Below the pieces are notes generated by a model. It ran no database searches and was not told the origin of the DNA. It saw only the letters and a list, made by a program, of their open reading frames with translations. A DNA stretch of 64,000 nucleotides from Apodospora peruviana (lineage: Eukaryota > Ascomycota > Sordariomycetes > Sordariales > Lasiosphaeriaceae). Positions within the stretch are counted from its first letter, which is position 1, and each line of letters begins with the position of its first letter. Positions 11,071 through 24,161 of this stretch are shown here, one piece after another. Position numbers and translations under genes: made by a program. The DNA lies in contig JAUEDM010000007.1 of NCBI GenBank assembly GCA_033439685.1, positions 186,001-250,000 of the forward strand. The letters run 5' to 3'.

Positions 11071-13200
11071 GGTCGCGATCGTGATAATGGGGAGGGTAAC
11101 CCGAGAGCCGGGCGGAGAAAATAGTATAGGATAAATGAACGCAAGAAGTGAAGAAGATTTGGTGGCTTGCCGACACGGGGCAAGCAGTTGTGTGCGTTCG
11201 AATGTGAGCACGGAAAGTTACTCGATCCCTCGATTATGTTGAGTTAGGGCCAGTCCATCAAGGTTCGATTTTTCTATCCGAGCCAGGCTCAGTCATCTGC
11301 TTATTGTCGACAAAAGAAGATGGTTAGCGCGAGAACCGGTTGGTGCCTGACTATTGAAATCGCTTCGCTCTGGAAAAAGAATAAAGTTTGTTGGTTCATG
11401 GTGAGGAACTACCTGACTTAGGCAGATATGGTATGCAATGATGATGTTTGTCATGGATAAGAATGTGAGCTTCAGTGATGGATGTGCCCACCTAAGGGCA
11501 AGAGAAAGGACACGTGCTAAGCTCGCACTCATGGAAATAACGGCGAAATACAATGAAGGGTGATGGATATGAACCGAAATGGAAGATGGTGGATGATGGG
11601 GATGGGAATCATCTTACGCGATGGTGTGTCGCGATGTCATGCCCAGCTTATCCTCCTCATCCAGCTTGGATGGGGATTGTCTCGAGTCCAGGGTACGAAT
11701 ACGCGAGATAGCCGGTCGGTGGCTTGATTTGCCCGGGTCGAGGCAAGTTGGCTGCTGACAACGGACAAGCCAACTAAGCCCTCATCATGGTGATGTCGTC
11801 AAGCGAATTTTGCTTAGGTGATGGAGGGAGGAGATAATAATTATGCGAATAATGTGACCGTGCAGGCAGTGGCAGTTTAGTCACGGCCCGTGAGGGTGCT
11901 AGGGCAGGGAATTTTGGGGAGTAGTGCTGACACGCCGATCGCGACGCCAGGCCACAGCAGCGCGCGTCCGTTGGGGGAAGCAAACAACGGGACCAACGAA
12001 AAGATAAACTTACCTCCGGCGTCCAGCTATTACGATTCGGGCGAGGGACGTAAAGAAAAGTGCAGAAGACTCCTTGTTCGTTGATGGCGAGAAGTTCTCG
12101 ACGGCTGCTCGGATTTGTGGTGGAAATGAATAAGTGCGACTTTTTTGATGATGATGATGATGAGGGATGAATAGTCCTGGCCCGAATGGAATCTCAAAAA
12201 AGGTGCCACTAGGTGCGCTGTGCGCTCTTGCCGCGAGGTGCAGAAGACAGGAGCTGGGTGAGCAGCTGAATTTGGACTGGCCAATGCCCAACTTTCGCCT
12301 ATCGGACCCGGCCCGCCACGCTCTTGCTCGTTCCCATTCTGGGAGGGTGTGGAGCCTGACACCACTGCACTGGACAGTCTGGACTTAAGGGGCTCGGGAC
12401 TCACCGCAGACGCAGCAGGGTTGGCTGCTCGGGTCGGGCTCAGGGCATCCACTTCGGTTTGCTTGCACAACCGGGGCACCATGGATAATTATTGACACAC
12501 TGGATTCGGCACTATCACCGGTTGCTTCCATCACCAATTATTTATTACATATCAAAGCCCGAAGGAGGAAACGACGCGGAGATAGGCGCCACCGTTTTTA
12601 GCCCATATGGAATTAAATTCAAACCTGGTAGACTTGATATACTTTGTTCTTTGAGGATTCTCTGGAAACCCCCTGAACCCCCAAGTACATTCCATTTTTC
12701 CAGAACACATCGGACAGGCTGTTCAAGTTGGTCCATAAAATACATCCAACACCCCCCACGTAAGAACCAACCAACATGCAGGTTCTGGAGAGGCAGATGA
12801 CAAACAATATCTACCTGGTAGTTAGGCTTATTAGAACATATCCGTAAAAGCTGGACAGATGCAGGTGGCAAAACAAGATCCAGTTAAGCTGATTAGGTGA
12901 CTAAGACTATGTGAGCAAAGAAATATAATAAGAACAAATATTATACCAAAAAATGATTTGTCGACCATTCTCATATGACGACAGCCCTCCCTCCGTTTTC
13001 CCAAGCCCGGTAGGCACGACTCACCGTCCATCCCCTTTAACACCATTGCCAACGCCAAAAAAAAAAGGACAAGTCAAACTCGCTGATGCCAATGACAAAG
13101 AAAAAAACTAACCAACACAACCAAACCGGGCCCGCCTGCTTCCTCGCCCGGTCCGGTCAGTAAACCTCCGCAGACAAATGAAACAACTAGTCTATCCCCC
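11071..13200. other. Intergenic region without a recognisable gene
   Basis: This lies between the 5' end of the DUF3716 gene and the 3' end of chs7. ORFs are short and unlike known proteins. A (GAT)n run near 12145-12165 is the only simple repeat noticed. Promoter elements of the DUF3716 gene are expected near 11071-11500. Confidence 0.45.
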
Positions 13201-14280
13201 TTAGTGGTACCGCGAGTGCCGGTTCGGCGGGCTAGGCGAGTACGAATTATCGTAAGCACTCGACTGCCCGTACGGATCCTCATTGTACACCGTGGCCCTC
13301 CTATCCTCCTCTGGCAACAAATCCTTGACCTCCCAATTATTCATCCGTGTTCCAACAGAAAACTCCAGATCCTCCTTAGTGATCGAGTCCCAGTACTTGT
13401 ACACCATCATGACGGCCAACAGATTGCAGGTCGTAGCGAAGAACAGCCCGTCCAGGTAGTGACTAACAGCCGTGCAGATGGGCGCGCTGAAGGCATACAA
13501 AATAACCTGCCCGACCACAAAGAAGAACACCCCAAAGGCAATATCCCCCAGCGGCCACCGGTCCTGCAGCGTGCGCGTCACCAACAGGATCTGCAGCGCC
13601 ACATAGACAAAAAGCTGGACCGCGTTGAGCAGATACAGCACGACGAACAGACCAATAGTGGAAGTCGGGCCCATCCCTGCCCACGACTTGAATGTCCCCA
13701 ATGCGACCAGAAAAGAAATGATGAAGGCCGCGGCCGAGCAGAGCCGCATCATCCACAGCGAGAGGGGGGTGCCATCCTCGTAGAGCTGGAATCCCACAAA
13801 GCCGTTGATCATGAGGCAGGTTACCAGCGCCGACGCGAGCCCGGCCTGGATGGCGACGAAGTACGGGTACGGATTCGAGCCGGGCGGGATCACGCCCGCG
13901 TCGATGATGAGCGAGAGAAAGGTCAGGAGCATGTAGAGGTAGAAGAAGAAGGTGATTTCTTTCCGGCCTGTTTTTGTGTCTGTCAGCTATTTCTAACCCC
14001 CAAGAAGATTACCATGAAGAAGCCTGTGGCCAAACATACCAACTGCCGTGAATTTCCCCCGCACGTGCAGAATCATGGTCACCGTCATGATCAAGGCGAT
14101 GATGTGCATGGCGCTCGCGGCGCTCTGGAAGATGATGGTGTTGGCTAGCTCAATGTTGCGAGAGAAGCAGTCGGGCTCGATCCCGACGCCGCTCGCGATC
14201 GACGTTATTGGCCCTATCGACGCACATAACGGCAGCGCTGCCATATGGCAGATGCCTGTGAAGTCGCCGAATGTGCCCAT
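13201..14280 (-). CDS. chs7: Chitin synthase export chaperone Chs7
   Basis: ER membrane chaperone needed for folding and export of class IV-type chitin synthases (Chs3 family) and thus for cell-wall chitin. Exons are 14280-14040 and 13967-13201, separated by a 72-bp intron with GTATGT donor and CAG acceptor. The product is 335 residues, the usual length. It begins MGTFGDFTGICHMAALPLCA and contains the family signature GVGIEPDCFSRNIELANT. About seven hydrophobic segments follow, with the conserved NGFVGFQLYEDGTPLSLWMM. The C-terminus is hydrophilic and Tyr/Ser-rich, expected to face the cytosol. Start choice is fixed by the conserved N-terminus. The gene is probably single-copy and constitutively expressed. 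Confidence 0.96.
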
Positions 14281-16400
14281 TGTGCCAACTGACGGGGTCC
14301 TCCCAGTCGTCAGTCGTGAGGAGAAGGCCGTTCAAGGCCGCGCCGCGATTGAAGAACTCGGAGGTCGGCGATGCAATCGGTCGGTCGCGGAGAGAGGTTT
14401 GTTTCGTCGGAGAGGTGTTGAGAGCGTGGTGGGGGGGACGGGGAGACGATGGACGGAGAGCAAGAGCGGCGCAAGCGAAATACGAGATGTAAGGATTTAT
14501 CTGGGTTTTTTTTCCTCCCCCGGTCGGTTACCGGTACGGGTGGTTCGTATTCTGTTGGACAGACGAGAATATACTGGCGAGAGCGAAAGTAGTAGTCGAG
14601 GAACAAACAGAATAACGAAAGTGCATTGGATTTGTGTACTGATCAACGAAAGTAAGTTGTTGTGGAGGCAGGTTAGCCTGTCATGGTTGTCCTGGGCTTG
14701 ACTTTCGACCTTCAGCCAGCCTGGTTGCTCCGCTGCGAGAGTGGTGGTGTGCTGTTGGATGTGACGTCCAGCAGCGGCCCAGTCCGAGTTGCCCGTCGTT
14801 GCCAGGGAGAAAAGGGAGGACAGACTGGCGGGAACTGGTCAGCTGCAGGGAGCGCCGAGGTGCAGCCACTCAGGCGCTGCCATCCCGTTTTCTGTGGCGC
14901 TAGTGGGGTCCGAGTTTTGTTAACAGCGTGCAGCACCCGGCATCAGAAGCGTCTCGCCAAAATAGCCTGATCGGGTGCGGCGGTTTACTATTGGCTCGTT
15001 AAACCCCGACGCCTTGTCTGGTTCAACTCCGCAGTTTCTGGTCTAGCGCGAATCTTGTGCTCAGGGCTCCAAACGGAGACTGCCGAAGTCAACAACATCA
15101 TCCATCAAACAGACTCCTGCTGATGCAGGGACTTGGCTCTTACCATGCCTTGTTGGAACTAGGTGAACTCTTTCCAATTATAATACTATTACCAGGTAAT
15201 TGAGGGAGGGTCTTCCACATAAGTTGGTCACGCTTGGAACCAAAATAAATTGAGTTCCGACTTTAACTGCAAACAACACGGGGTCCCTTTTCCCGAGCAC
15301 CGGAGTCCGCTAGAGATATATCTCATGACTCAAGTGTTGCTCCGGCCAGTCGAATATGACGAATCTTACCAATTAATACCGTATGACCTGAAGTTTAATG
15401 TATTAGGTTATGCGTAGGTCCTACCGAGTTACTTGAGTTGACTATTCAGGAGGTTAGTGCAAAATATTTTACAAAGCCTTGTCTGTGCAAGAAAACCCTG
15501 TTGTATCTCCAACATCTCCCTAATATTCTTTTTTTTTTCCGACGCTTATAATGGAGATCCTGGATCTCTAGAGAGCAGAGACGACGGTGCTTTCTTGTCC
15601 AGACGGGGCCAGGGGGGCTTTGGAAGGCATCTACATTAACCTTTTTAATCCTGGCAGAGATGTAGAAGATGGCCGTCTTGAGCATAGTTTTGATCCACCC
15701 GTGAATCCATTAAACTCTTGATCACACAGTAGCAAATTATGGGCAGATCCATAGTCCGATGACCACGGTACCCATTGACCAAGAGATTTTGTTGTGGCTT
15801 GGAATCCACCCAGTCTGATCTCTTCAGTTTTCTCAACTCTTAGTCGTTGCGATGGTGCGTCGAGGAGGACAAGGCTTAAATTAGTACACAGAGACCCGTT
15901 TAGGGGTTGTGAATGTCATGAATTCTACCTATGTACCAGTACACCATGGCGAAGTGCTTTGCCGTTCAGTTCTCCTGTTCGGTTAGCCAAATATCCTTCA
16001 CGCTTTCCGGCACAAAGCTTTGGAAACTGTGCTTAACACTTCAGATATGACTCGCCAAACCTACTATATATATAAACCCTCCGAATCGAAGCCCATTCCT
16101 CAAGTCCTCTCTCATCTCCCCCTTCAGATACCATCTCGATCTAGCCACATGTTCTCACGTTGTGGTGTTTCTTTCTTCTCCCCAACCGAGTCTAGGTTTC
16201 CGAGAAATACATTGCAAACCATACCTAAGGTACCTAGTCAGTTCACCGACTTTCCTCTCGAATCACTACGATATTTCTCGCACTAGGAAGCAGGGCTGGA
16301 GTGCGTGCCGAAGGCATCATCGGAAACACTCTTTTCCTCACGCCGCCCGCCAGAACAATCTACCAGACACCAAGTTCAAAAACCAGCATCACTATCCAGC
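14281..16400. other. chs7 promoter and gene-poor AT-mixed sequence
   Basis: The first few hundred bases upstream of 14280 should include the chs7 promoter and leader. Further right, only short unrelated ORFs are visible, with many stop codons in all frames. No RNA gene, terminal inverted repeats or transposase-like sequence was recognised. Confidence 0.4.
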
Positions 16401-17770
16401 TTTGAGTATCGCCATCCAACACCGTGACGTCGCACTATGGGCACCAGCATCCCACTACATTGATTGGTACAACCCGGTCCTGCCCAGCTATGAAAACCAC
16501 TTCCAATAGTTCAGAGATATATCATCATCTGGCGATGATGTCGGAGGCGCTCCTCCTCCAGAGCTCCGATCCATCTCGCCAGCCCATTTATCTTCTATTT
16601 CCGCCCAGCAGCCGCAAGCCCTCGAGACCCTCCGGGGTACAGAAACATGAACCTTTATCATCTCGAAGTCATGTGGGTGGACTCCTATGGCCACATGCAT
16701 CTGAATAGTAATACACCTTGGGCCATCATCAAAAACACACTGCCCTTGCTCCTCACATGAGGCAAAACAAACCGCACCAGCAGCTCGATGTCACCTGGGA
16801 GACATATGGTAGCCAGGAGAACCGTATTTTCCGGCAGACACATATACACAGCGAAGTTACTGCTCTTTCGAGCGGCTTATCCCTTTGGTGCTAGAGTCAA
16901 TGGCAGGTACTCCTCCATGTCGTTCAGTCACATCTGGCCAGTGACGAGAATATTACGTCCATGATTGCAATGACATCGCCGGCAGGTACCGTCACCTCTC
17001 TAACAAGAGTACGACCTCCGAAGGGGACGGCATATAGCGACAGAGTTGTTCACATCTCATATGCGGCGCTGCTGCCGAAGTCGACCTAATTAGTCCAAGC
17101 CTGGCGCGAGCATTGGCTGGTAAGACATGGCGAGCGTTACGAAGAGGTTATGGTCATTGGCGGGAACCACTCCTCCATGTGCAAGTTCGCGGTTTGAGGC
17201 TGTGTGGAGGCAGGCGTATCAAACCGCAGGCCAGTGAGTCGCTGCGGTGGCTTGGCCAATCCTGCCAGGCGACTAAGACGCCCCGAACACCCATGAGCGA
17301 AGCCGAGCCGATTCACAGTCTCGCCAAGATGGGGGTTAACTCGTCTTTTATGGACCGCCACAACGATATCAAGTGGCTTAATAGCCTTCTGGCCATGTTT
17401 TCAACTTCGGGAGATGTAGCAGAGGAGATACGCGACTTTAACCTGCAACTCAGGCGGCCGTCGGAGGAGTATGAATCATGTATGATAATATCCTGGCACT
17501 GTGGTGACGATGAACTCCGGCGGGTTGGTCGAACCGCGCCGTCCGGGGCTTGACGGCCCCATTCTCGCGTGCTGGGACACGACATTTCCACACTCCTGGC
17601 TCTTCAGATATATCACTCGCCAGACCTACAGATGTCGGATGAAGACTTTTCGACGAATGGGAAGGTGGGACAAAGGTTTAGAACTTTTGAAATATAATTC
17701 TGGTCAGCTCAAATCGAGCCATGTAGGGCTTATGTGGTTACAACTCCCATGTTAATCGCTTTAGATGTGG
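16400..17770 (+). pseudogene. Possible decayed gene, several coding-like fragments
   Basis: Coding-like stretches on the plus strand are broken by stops and frameshifts. Near 17130-17200 one frame reads ERYEEVMVIGGNHSSMCKFA. This weakly resembles the end of the alpha/beta-hydrolase (PGAP1-like) domains found at the N-terminus of some fungal NACHT proteins. From 17293 to 17550 a different frame is open (SFMDRHNDIKWLNSLLAMFS). Near 17580-17760 a third gives ALQIYHSPDLQMSDEDFSTN. None of these alone makes a complete gene, and I found no splice set that joins them. A degenerated gene is the simplest explanation; the family is only a guess. Confidence 0.3.
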
Positions 17771-20700
17771 TCGCCAACGTCTTCAGCCCGCGTTTAATGG
17801 GCTTGTCGGCCGACTCTTAGGCCATTCCGGCCTGGTTGAGTGAGTGTGTCCTGAAACCCTGGTAAATTACACAGAAAGAAGGACCGACAGCCTGAGATAC
17901 AACTCCAGCCCCAGCCCATGTCTGAAAGAGCCCGAGGGAAACCGGCTGACTGTCGATGTTTGCAAGGTTGAGGATGGAAAATCAACAGCTCGAGGGCCGG
18001 GCCGACTCAGGAGAGGATAGGCTCCCAGGTGCCAAATGTTCTCAGTGCCGGGAAGACCGAAAACAGGGCGATAATGGTGTCCCATGGGCCATTTGGTTCA
18101 GCAGGGTTGATCAGCCGCATTAGCCTCTTCAACAAGATGCCGGGAGTTTGAAAGTTCATCCGTAAGAGTCGGAATTTTGGTCTGTTCCTGAACCTCCTGG
18201 ATGACAAGGCTAAGATCAGTAGCAGTTGTAGTGAGGACTTCCTTAACATCGGAAAGAGGTTCGCGCTCCTGCGTTTAGTAGTGCTGACACGCCCGCTCGG
18301 TATGTGGCCTGGCTCGCCACTCCTAGTCGAAAGTTCATCTCTCTCAGTGCTGTGCCTAGCAATACTTGAAACCATTCTGGCTATCCGAGCGGTATGAGCA
18401 GCAACATCAGTTGCTAGTATTGGCTAAGCAACACCCCTTCTATTTTCTCTCCCTTGCACAGCGGTGTATGAATAATAATATTTTCTCTCTCGTCGCTATG
18501 GTGGCGTGCCAAAATCGCTTGTTTACCACAAAGTACGAACAAGAATTAAGCAGCTGGACGAATTTATGGGAAGGCTTCTGGACTTTGGGAGAGGGCAACT
18601 GAAGAGACAATGTCTAGGTGTGGATGGCACCAGCTTCTCTATTCCTTATTAGACGCGGCCTTATGTGTTCTCGCAGCGCCGTCCTCGTCAACCGCTACCC
18701 CCTCCAAGACCCGGACTCTTGCAGATCCCTTTTCCGGCCCAAGGGCTGGAGTCACTAACGCCAACCACAGCACTTCTAGGTCTTCTACCGGGGCCCCTTT
18801 TCATAATTAGTATCATCAGCGTGACGATTGTCTATCCTGTCAAGGGCAGGCCCGGGTACCAGTCCCTCCAAGTCCCGGATAAACAATACAGCCACGCCCA
18901 CGCCCACGCCCACGCCCGGCAGCAGTCAAATAAAGCGGGCGAGGGAAAGCATACCCAGGTTAATGATTTCGTGCAGCATGCTAACCGGTACGCCTTCCTC
19001 CTTAGCAGCAGGCTGGCAGCAGTAGCTTGCGCTTGAGCTGTAAGTACCTTAATATTGACTTTATGTCAAACATTGTATCCGCGAAGTTCTGTGTGGTTTG
19101 CGTGGTAGTATGTAGCAGATATCTTCGACTTGCCCATTCTGAACGGGTATTTGTTCAATTTCAGTAGTTTCTGATGGTGTTGATATGGATTGCTTGGATT
19201 GCTCGTTACCAATTGTTCAATTGTCGGATGCGGGTGCCGACAAAATCGGAGTAGCGTTCGAAGACAGCGTTAGCGTCAGCGGGGATCGCTTTCTGGTTGC
19301 AAGAGGTTACAAAATGTCTGCTTCAAACTTCGCTGCTACATCGGATGGTTCGAGAGTTTGGCCGAGACTGTGAGGTACAAGTTGCGGGTACGAGAGGCGC
19401 TGGGATGATAGCGGGTATACACCTTTTGCTGTATTTTTTGCATTCCTCAAGTTGATCGTGGATATATCCGGGTCGGGGATTTCGCCTGCATATACCAGCG
19501 GGGTGCCTGATGGGTGTCCTGGCAGTCTTGATCCGCCATTCGGAACTGGTGCGCCAAGCGCGTGATTCCGCCGATGAAGCGAGAGGTCGCGGCTGAGGGA
19601 GTGGGAGCCGGAGGAAGAAGAGGGAATCGGGGTGATGTGCCGGTGGCGATGGCGGATGGGATCACCACCAGGGTCATGGTGTGTGGTCGTTTTCAAGGCG
19701 GATAGGCGACTGAGTTGGGAATCTGTGACCGGGAGAGCTGGTATGCCGTCGGCTTTTCCAGTAGTGCTTTTGCAGCACACTCTGGTGAGCTGCTCCTCTC
19801 CCAACACCTTAAAATTGAATATGCTGCTCGTGGTGCCGAGACCATCGACATGATCTCAAGCATATCAATCCCTTCATTCTTGGCCCCACGCAGTCTGGCG
19901 AGGTATCTGCCCCATCGTGTCAGTAGGTGGCGGACGTGCTTCGGATGATGGCGGTGGATGTCGTCATGACTCGTCTGTTGACAGGATGAGGAGATGACCG
20001 CTGAAGGGTTGGATGAAATGATGCTGTGCTGGTAGGCGGTACTTGTGCGAAAGTGGCCTGCATGGGAAAAAGAGGGAGAGGATTTTCATTCTTAAGTGTG
20101 GCTCTGCTGTGCTTTCTATACCTAACTAGGAAGTGACTAATGAACGGAAACTTAAAAAGAAGTTCAAACTCAACATGATTCAGATAAAGTTTGGATCGAG
20201 TTCTCCTGACGAAAAGGGGCGTCAACAACTGTTAACTGATCGCTTAGAGCGACATTCGTGCGAACACTTCGACGGATAGTGGAGAGGCGTTATCGCGTCA
20301 GGTAGTTCGCGAGGAAGATTCAGTCTTACGCATGTCTGGTGGTGCCGGAGGGAAGACTTTGAGCGACCGGGTCTTCTCGGCTCGTGTCAATGGCTTCGGT
20401 GCCGTTGAGTCAAATCCAAGTCAAACACACAAACCACGCCCAACTAATGAAAGTGGATTATAATTACAATTTGCATCGTGCCCTAAAAGCAAGGCATTCT
20501 GTAACGTAATAATGCCCATCGTGGCCGGTTATTAGACGGCTGTGGCTGCCATACACGAACGCACTTCATGTTGATACACATACCGTGGCCCGGGTATGAG
20601 AGGATTCAGGCGCCATGTTGTCTGAAAGAGACCACGGATATTGGGAGCAATAGCTGAAGGCAGGCTAACATGCCGTCTCTCAAGTCATCTGAATTTTCTT

Positions 20701-22243
20701 TTAAGAAAAGAGCGTAGAAGGAAACAACAGTCTTTGGGTAGAAACTGCGGTGCGATAGGCTTCCTGAAACTCCGAGCTTTGTCTTGGCTGTGTCTTAAGC
20801 AAGGTGGATGTTGGACTTTGGGAGGCAGAACCATTGTCCGAAATTCACAATGTCAAAGTACTTACGATAGTAGGTGGAAATTGACAGAGGTTTATTAAGC
20901 TTAGCTCCCATGCCGTCTGGATCGGAGCGCAGCTACCTATACACAAAGACTCAAAAAGGCTATGGGGTCTCTAGCATGCAGGCACCTTGACTCGACTCTT
21001 GAGCGATTTATGTATGTATACATCTACCCTCTCTTCCTGTACAGATTACTTCTGACGTTATATCTGCGTTACCCATATATGTAACTCTAGATATCTACCT
21101 TCAATTCTGGCGGTAAATTCCCAAGGTGGGATGGGATTGAACACTTCCGCATGGTTGGTGATAACGCTCGTATCTGACTACCTATCTGCCGCCTTGGAGA
21201 AAGACAAGACAAAGAAGACAAAAGACAAAAGATCTGTGTGATCTAGCTTGACGTCGAGCATTTGTATGCAACAGTTGACTGAGTACATTACGTGCAGACG
21301 AGAATCGCCATCGTGGTGTCTCAATCCGGTCGCGCAAGTAGCGTACACATACACACCAGACCCGGAAAGCCTTGTAACCGCCAGGTACACATCCCCAGAA
21401 CAGACGATACCCAAAAGTACAGGCTGAGGCTGTATTATCACGAACTCTCCAGATATCTGATTAACTCGCAAGCAAGCTGTCAGCAGCGTCCATCTATTCG
21501 CAATGCACCCCCCCTCCCCCCCGACTGGCAATATCTTCGCACAACGGTCCATCAAGCATCAAGAGCTCCCACCTGATACAATTAACTGTGCCGACAAACG
21601 ACGTCATCGCAACTTTAGACATGATAGCCTTGAGGCACCTGACTTGGTGTTCGTGTGTGTGGGAAGGTAATTATTGTCGATAGTGTCTCGGAAGCTAAAC
21701 CGTTTCCAGATAAACCCCGAATTGGGATCACTTTTGACTTGCAGCCCCCACACAGTACGGAAGTATAGGATTGTATTTACTTTCCCCGCAATTCACATGC
21801 TCCGTTTGTATTGATATCTCGGCGTTGGGGAAAAACATGGGGAGGGCAGGGGGGAGCAGGTGGACGGTGTGGAGTTCGGCAGTCGATCACCATCAGTGCT
21901 ACCGATGTGTGCGAGTTGGGCAAACTTGGCTTGGGGTTACATCGAGCGAGCTCGACAGGCACTTGCCATGTTCAGTATCAAGCACCCAAGCAGCTCTCGG
22001 GAAGGATGAACAACAAGCTTCTCTCTCCCCCCCCCCCCCTCCCCGCACTTTCCACTGCTTTTGTGTGGGTATAATGTGTTGTTGACTGGAGACAGCTACT
22101 TTGACCAGCCCTGGCGGGGTGAGCGAGCTTGAAACATATTGGTGCATCTCCAATCTCAGTTCCTGTCTCTCGTCTCCTGCTGTGGTCCGCATCCATCGTG
22201 TAAGGCTTCACTCAGTCAGTTTCATGTAAAAGTCTTCACAGCC
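17771..22243. other. Gene-free stretch with scattered ORF remnants
   Basis: Apart from the fragment at 18090-18375 nothing can be named. A 166-codon minus-strand ORF at 19307-19807 and a plus-strand ORF at 18665-19036 with one hydrophobic segment (LLGLLPGPLFIISIISVTIV) are open but match no family I recognise. Short repeats include (CACGCC)n near 18895-18917 and a C13 run at 22027-22039. The promoter of the following DUF3712 gene should lie in the last few hundred bases. Confidence 0.4.
18090..18375 (-). pseudogene. Isolated coding-like fragment (unknown)
   Basis: On the minus strand a short frame reads PLSDVKEVLTTTATDLSLVI followed by QEVQEQTKIPTLTDELSNSR and ends at a stop soon after. It looks like an amphipathic helical N-terminal region, as seen in fungal STAND or heterokaryon-incompatibility proteins. 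No continuing domain can be assembled on either side. I treat it as a relic; it could equally be a small unannotated exon. Confidence 0.22.
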
Positions 22244-23662
22244 ATGGCCACCACCACGGCAACAGAAACCGCGAGGCGGGACAGCTCGACAGTTCCCATG
22301 ACTGCGGCTGCAGGTCACCACGCCGACAACGCCTCATCGTTCGACGACGGTGTTGCCGAGAAGGAGCAGACGGTCGTCTTGACCAAAAGACAGAAAGTCA
22401 AACGGCATTGCGGGCGGTTCAAGTGGTGGTATCTGGTCGCAGGCATCATCCTGCTTGCCATAATTCTCCCAATCATGCAAGTACCATTCCTCCTCACTAT
22501 CCCCAAAACTCATAAGCTGACTGTAAACAGCTTCAAAGTGATAATCCCAGCCATCGTCAAAAACGTCGTAGACGGCCAGTCCCTCCCCGTGAAAAACGGC
22601 ACACTGAGATTCGTCGAGCCGACGCGCCTCTACATGGCCATGGACACGTCCCTCGACACTCCGTTAGGCGTTAAAATCGACCCTCTAGGTCTGGAACTGT
22701 ACGACACGGCAACCGACCCGGACATCGGTTCTCCGTTCTTGACTCTCCAAATGCCGGAGCAGCACATCCACCATGAGACCAACGTGTCCATTCCGGACCA
22801 GCTGCTCGACATCACCGACCAGACCCAACTAATCGCGTGGTTCAACCAATTCTTCGATCAAGTAGAAGTCGACTTACGCATAAAGGCCGAGAAACTCAAC
22901 GCCCATCTGGGGAGTCTCGACTACGAGGTCGGCTTAGACAAGACGATCAAGGTCCAGGGCCTAAACTATTTACATGGCTTCGGCGTGAAAGACACGCAGT
23001 TCATCATCCCGCCGGGAGACGACGGCGTCAACATGCGCGGCCACCTTGTGATCCCCAACGCCGGCGTGTTGACGCTGGGCATGGGAAACGTGTCCTTCAA
23101 CCTCATGGCTGGGAATGACATCAATTTGGGCTTGGTGCGCGTCGACGACCTGAACCTCAAGCCGGGGAACAACACCCCCGAGTTCTACGGCGAGTTCTAT
23201 TTCGACCAGCTGGTCCCGAACCTCGCGGCCATCATGGAGACGCAACGCGACGCATTGAACGAGGGTAATATCCAGCTCACGGCCAAGGGGAACAGTACCC
23301 TCGCCAATGGGGAGCATATCAAGTATATCGAGGGGGTGTTGAACAACAAGAATATTCCGTTTACGATTCCTGTCATGACGTTGTTGGTGGATGTCTTGTC
23401 CGGTGTTTTGGCCGGCGGTGGGGAGGGGTCGCAGAGTCCGTTGCTGGATACACTTGGGCAGGTTATTGGGAATACCACGCTTTTTGAGCAGATGCTGGAT
23501 CATTGGGAGGAGGTCTCTGGCAATGGTGGGCAGGTAAATGAGACTGCTTCTGCTGGTGCTGTTGTGAAGAGGGCGATGGGCGGGACAAAGAAGTTGGGGA
23601 GGACGATTAGAACGAATCTGTTTCGGTTGGGGCTGAGGAGCTTGAGAGCTAAGGCTCAATGA
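22244..23662 (+). CDS. DUF3712 membrane-anchored protein
   Basis: A 472-residue protein with a basic cytosolic N-terminus (TKRQKVKRHCGRFKWW) followed by one transmembrane segment at about residues 66-92. The rest is a large ordered region carrying the fungal DUF3712 signature. It includes IVKNVVDGQSLPV, a segment with NTTLFEQML near the end, and the conserved GLNYLHGFGVKDTQFIIPP. Related fungal proteins are vacuolar or plasma-membrane proteins of unknown biochemical role with a fold like LEA-14/TULIP-type beta sandwiches. A 50-bp intron-like stretch (22481-22530) was considered. Removing it would break the frame, while the unspliced frame is open, so one exon is proposed. The ATG at 22244 has a Kozak-like GCCATGG and begins the family-like N-terminus. 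Confidence 0.85.
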   Translation: MATTTATETARRDSSTVPMTAAAGHHADNASSFDDGVAEKEQTVVLTKRQKVKRHCGRFKWWYLVAGIILLAIILPIMQVPFLLTIPKTHKLTVNSFKVIIPAIVKNVVDGQSLPVKNGTLRFVEPTRLYMAMDTSLDTPLGVKIDPLGLELYDTATDPDIGSPFLTLQMPEQHIHHETNVSIPDQLLDITDQTQLIAWFNQFFDQVEVDLRIKAEKLNAHLGSLDYEVGLDKTIKVQGLNYLHGFGVKDTQFIIPPGDDGVNMRGHLVIPNAGVLTLGMGNVSFNLMAGNDINLGLVRVDDLNLKPGNNTPEFYGEFYFDQLVPNLAAIMETQRDALNEGNIQLTAKGNSTLANGEHIKYIEGVLNNKNIPFTIPVMTLLVDVLSGVLAGGGEGSQSPLLDTLGQVIGNTTLFEQMLDHWEEVSGNGGQVNETASAGAVVKRAMGGTKKLGRTIRTNLFRLGLRSLRAKAQ

Positions 23663-24161
23663 GGGTTTTGTGTTGAGATGACTTGGAAAAGACGGCGGGA
23701 TTGATACCACATTCATTCATGGGCATGGAGTTTTACGGATGGGACTTTGATGATTTATGTACCTAGGTAGCCAGTCTTTACCTCATTATGTGAAGAGATC
23801 ACTGCTGGCGATACATGCTGGTTGTTAATGAAATGATAACTACCGACTGATTTGGTTGGTTGAATGGGACCTTATGCCTCTGGGTTCAATACGAGACTGC
23901 CTTCTGTGTGTGTGTGTGTGTGTGTGCAAACATCAACGAACATTCTTCTCGCCATCACGTTTATCACCCACAACCAACACAATGATGATGCAGAAATGCC
24001 ATAATTAGATACTATGAATAAGTAATCACCGTATGAACGGTTCCCCCAAGTCACATTTTCTCACATGCAAAATAACGAAAGGATATCCATGTCCCTTTGT
24101 GCCCATAACAAATCCCAAATTAAGTACAAACGCTCATCCCATCACCCTTTCAAGGGGGGTT
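23663..24161. other. Convergent 3' intergenic region with TG microsatellite
   Basis: This separates two genes that end towards each other. It contains a pure (TG)n tract at 23905-23926 and otherwise AT-rich 3'-flank sequence. Confidence 0.6.

Noticed and set aside
13204..14148. Plus-strand ORF of 314 codons opposite chs7
   Set aside because: It overlaps the well-supported chs7 exons and its low-complexity His/Arg-rich translation is an antisense shadow.
15005..15045. GGTTCAACTCC sequence like a tRNA B box
   Set aside because: No matching A box, acceptor stem or anticodon arm could be found around it.
22481..22530. GT...CAG stretch with intron-like features in the DUF3712 gene
   Set aside because: Removal of 50 bp would shift the frame away from the conserved region, while the unspliced frame is continuous.
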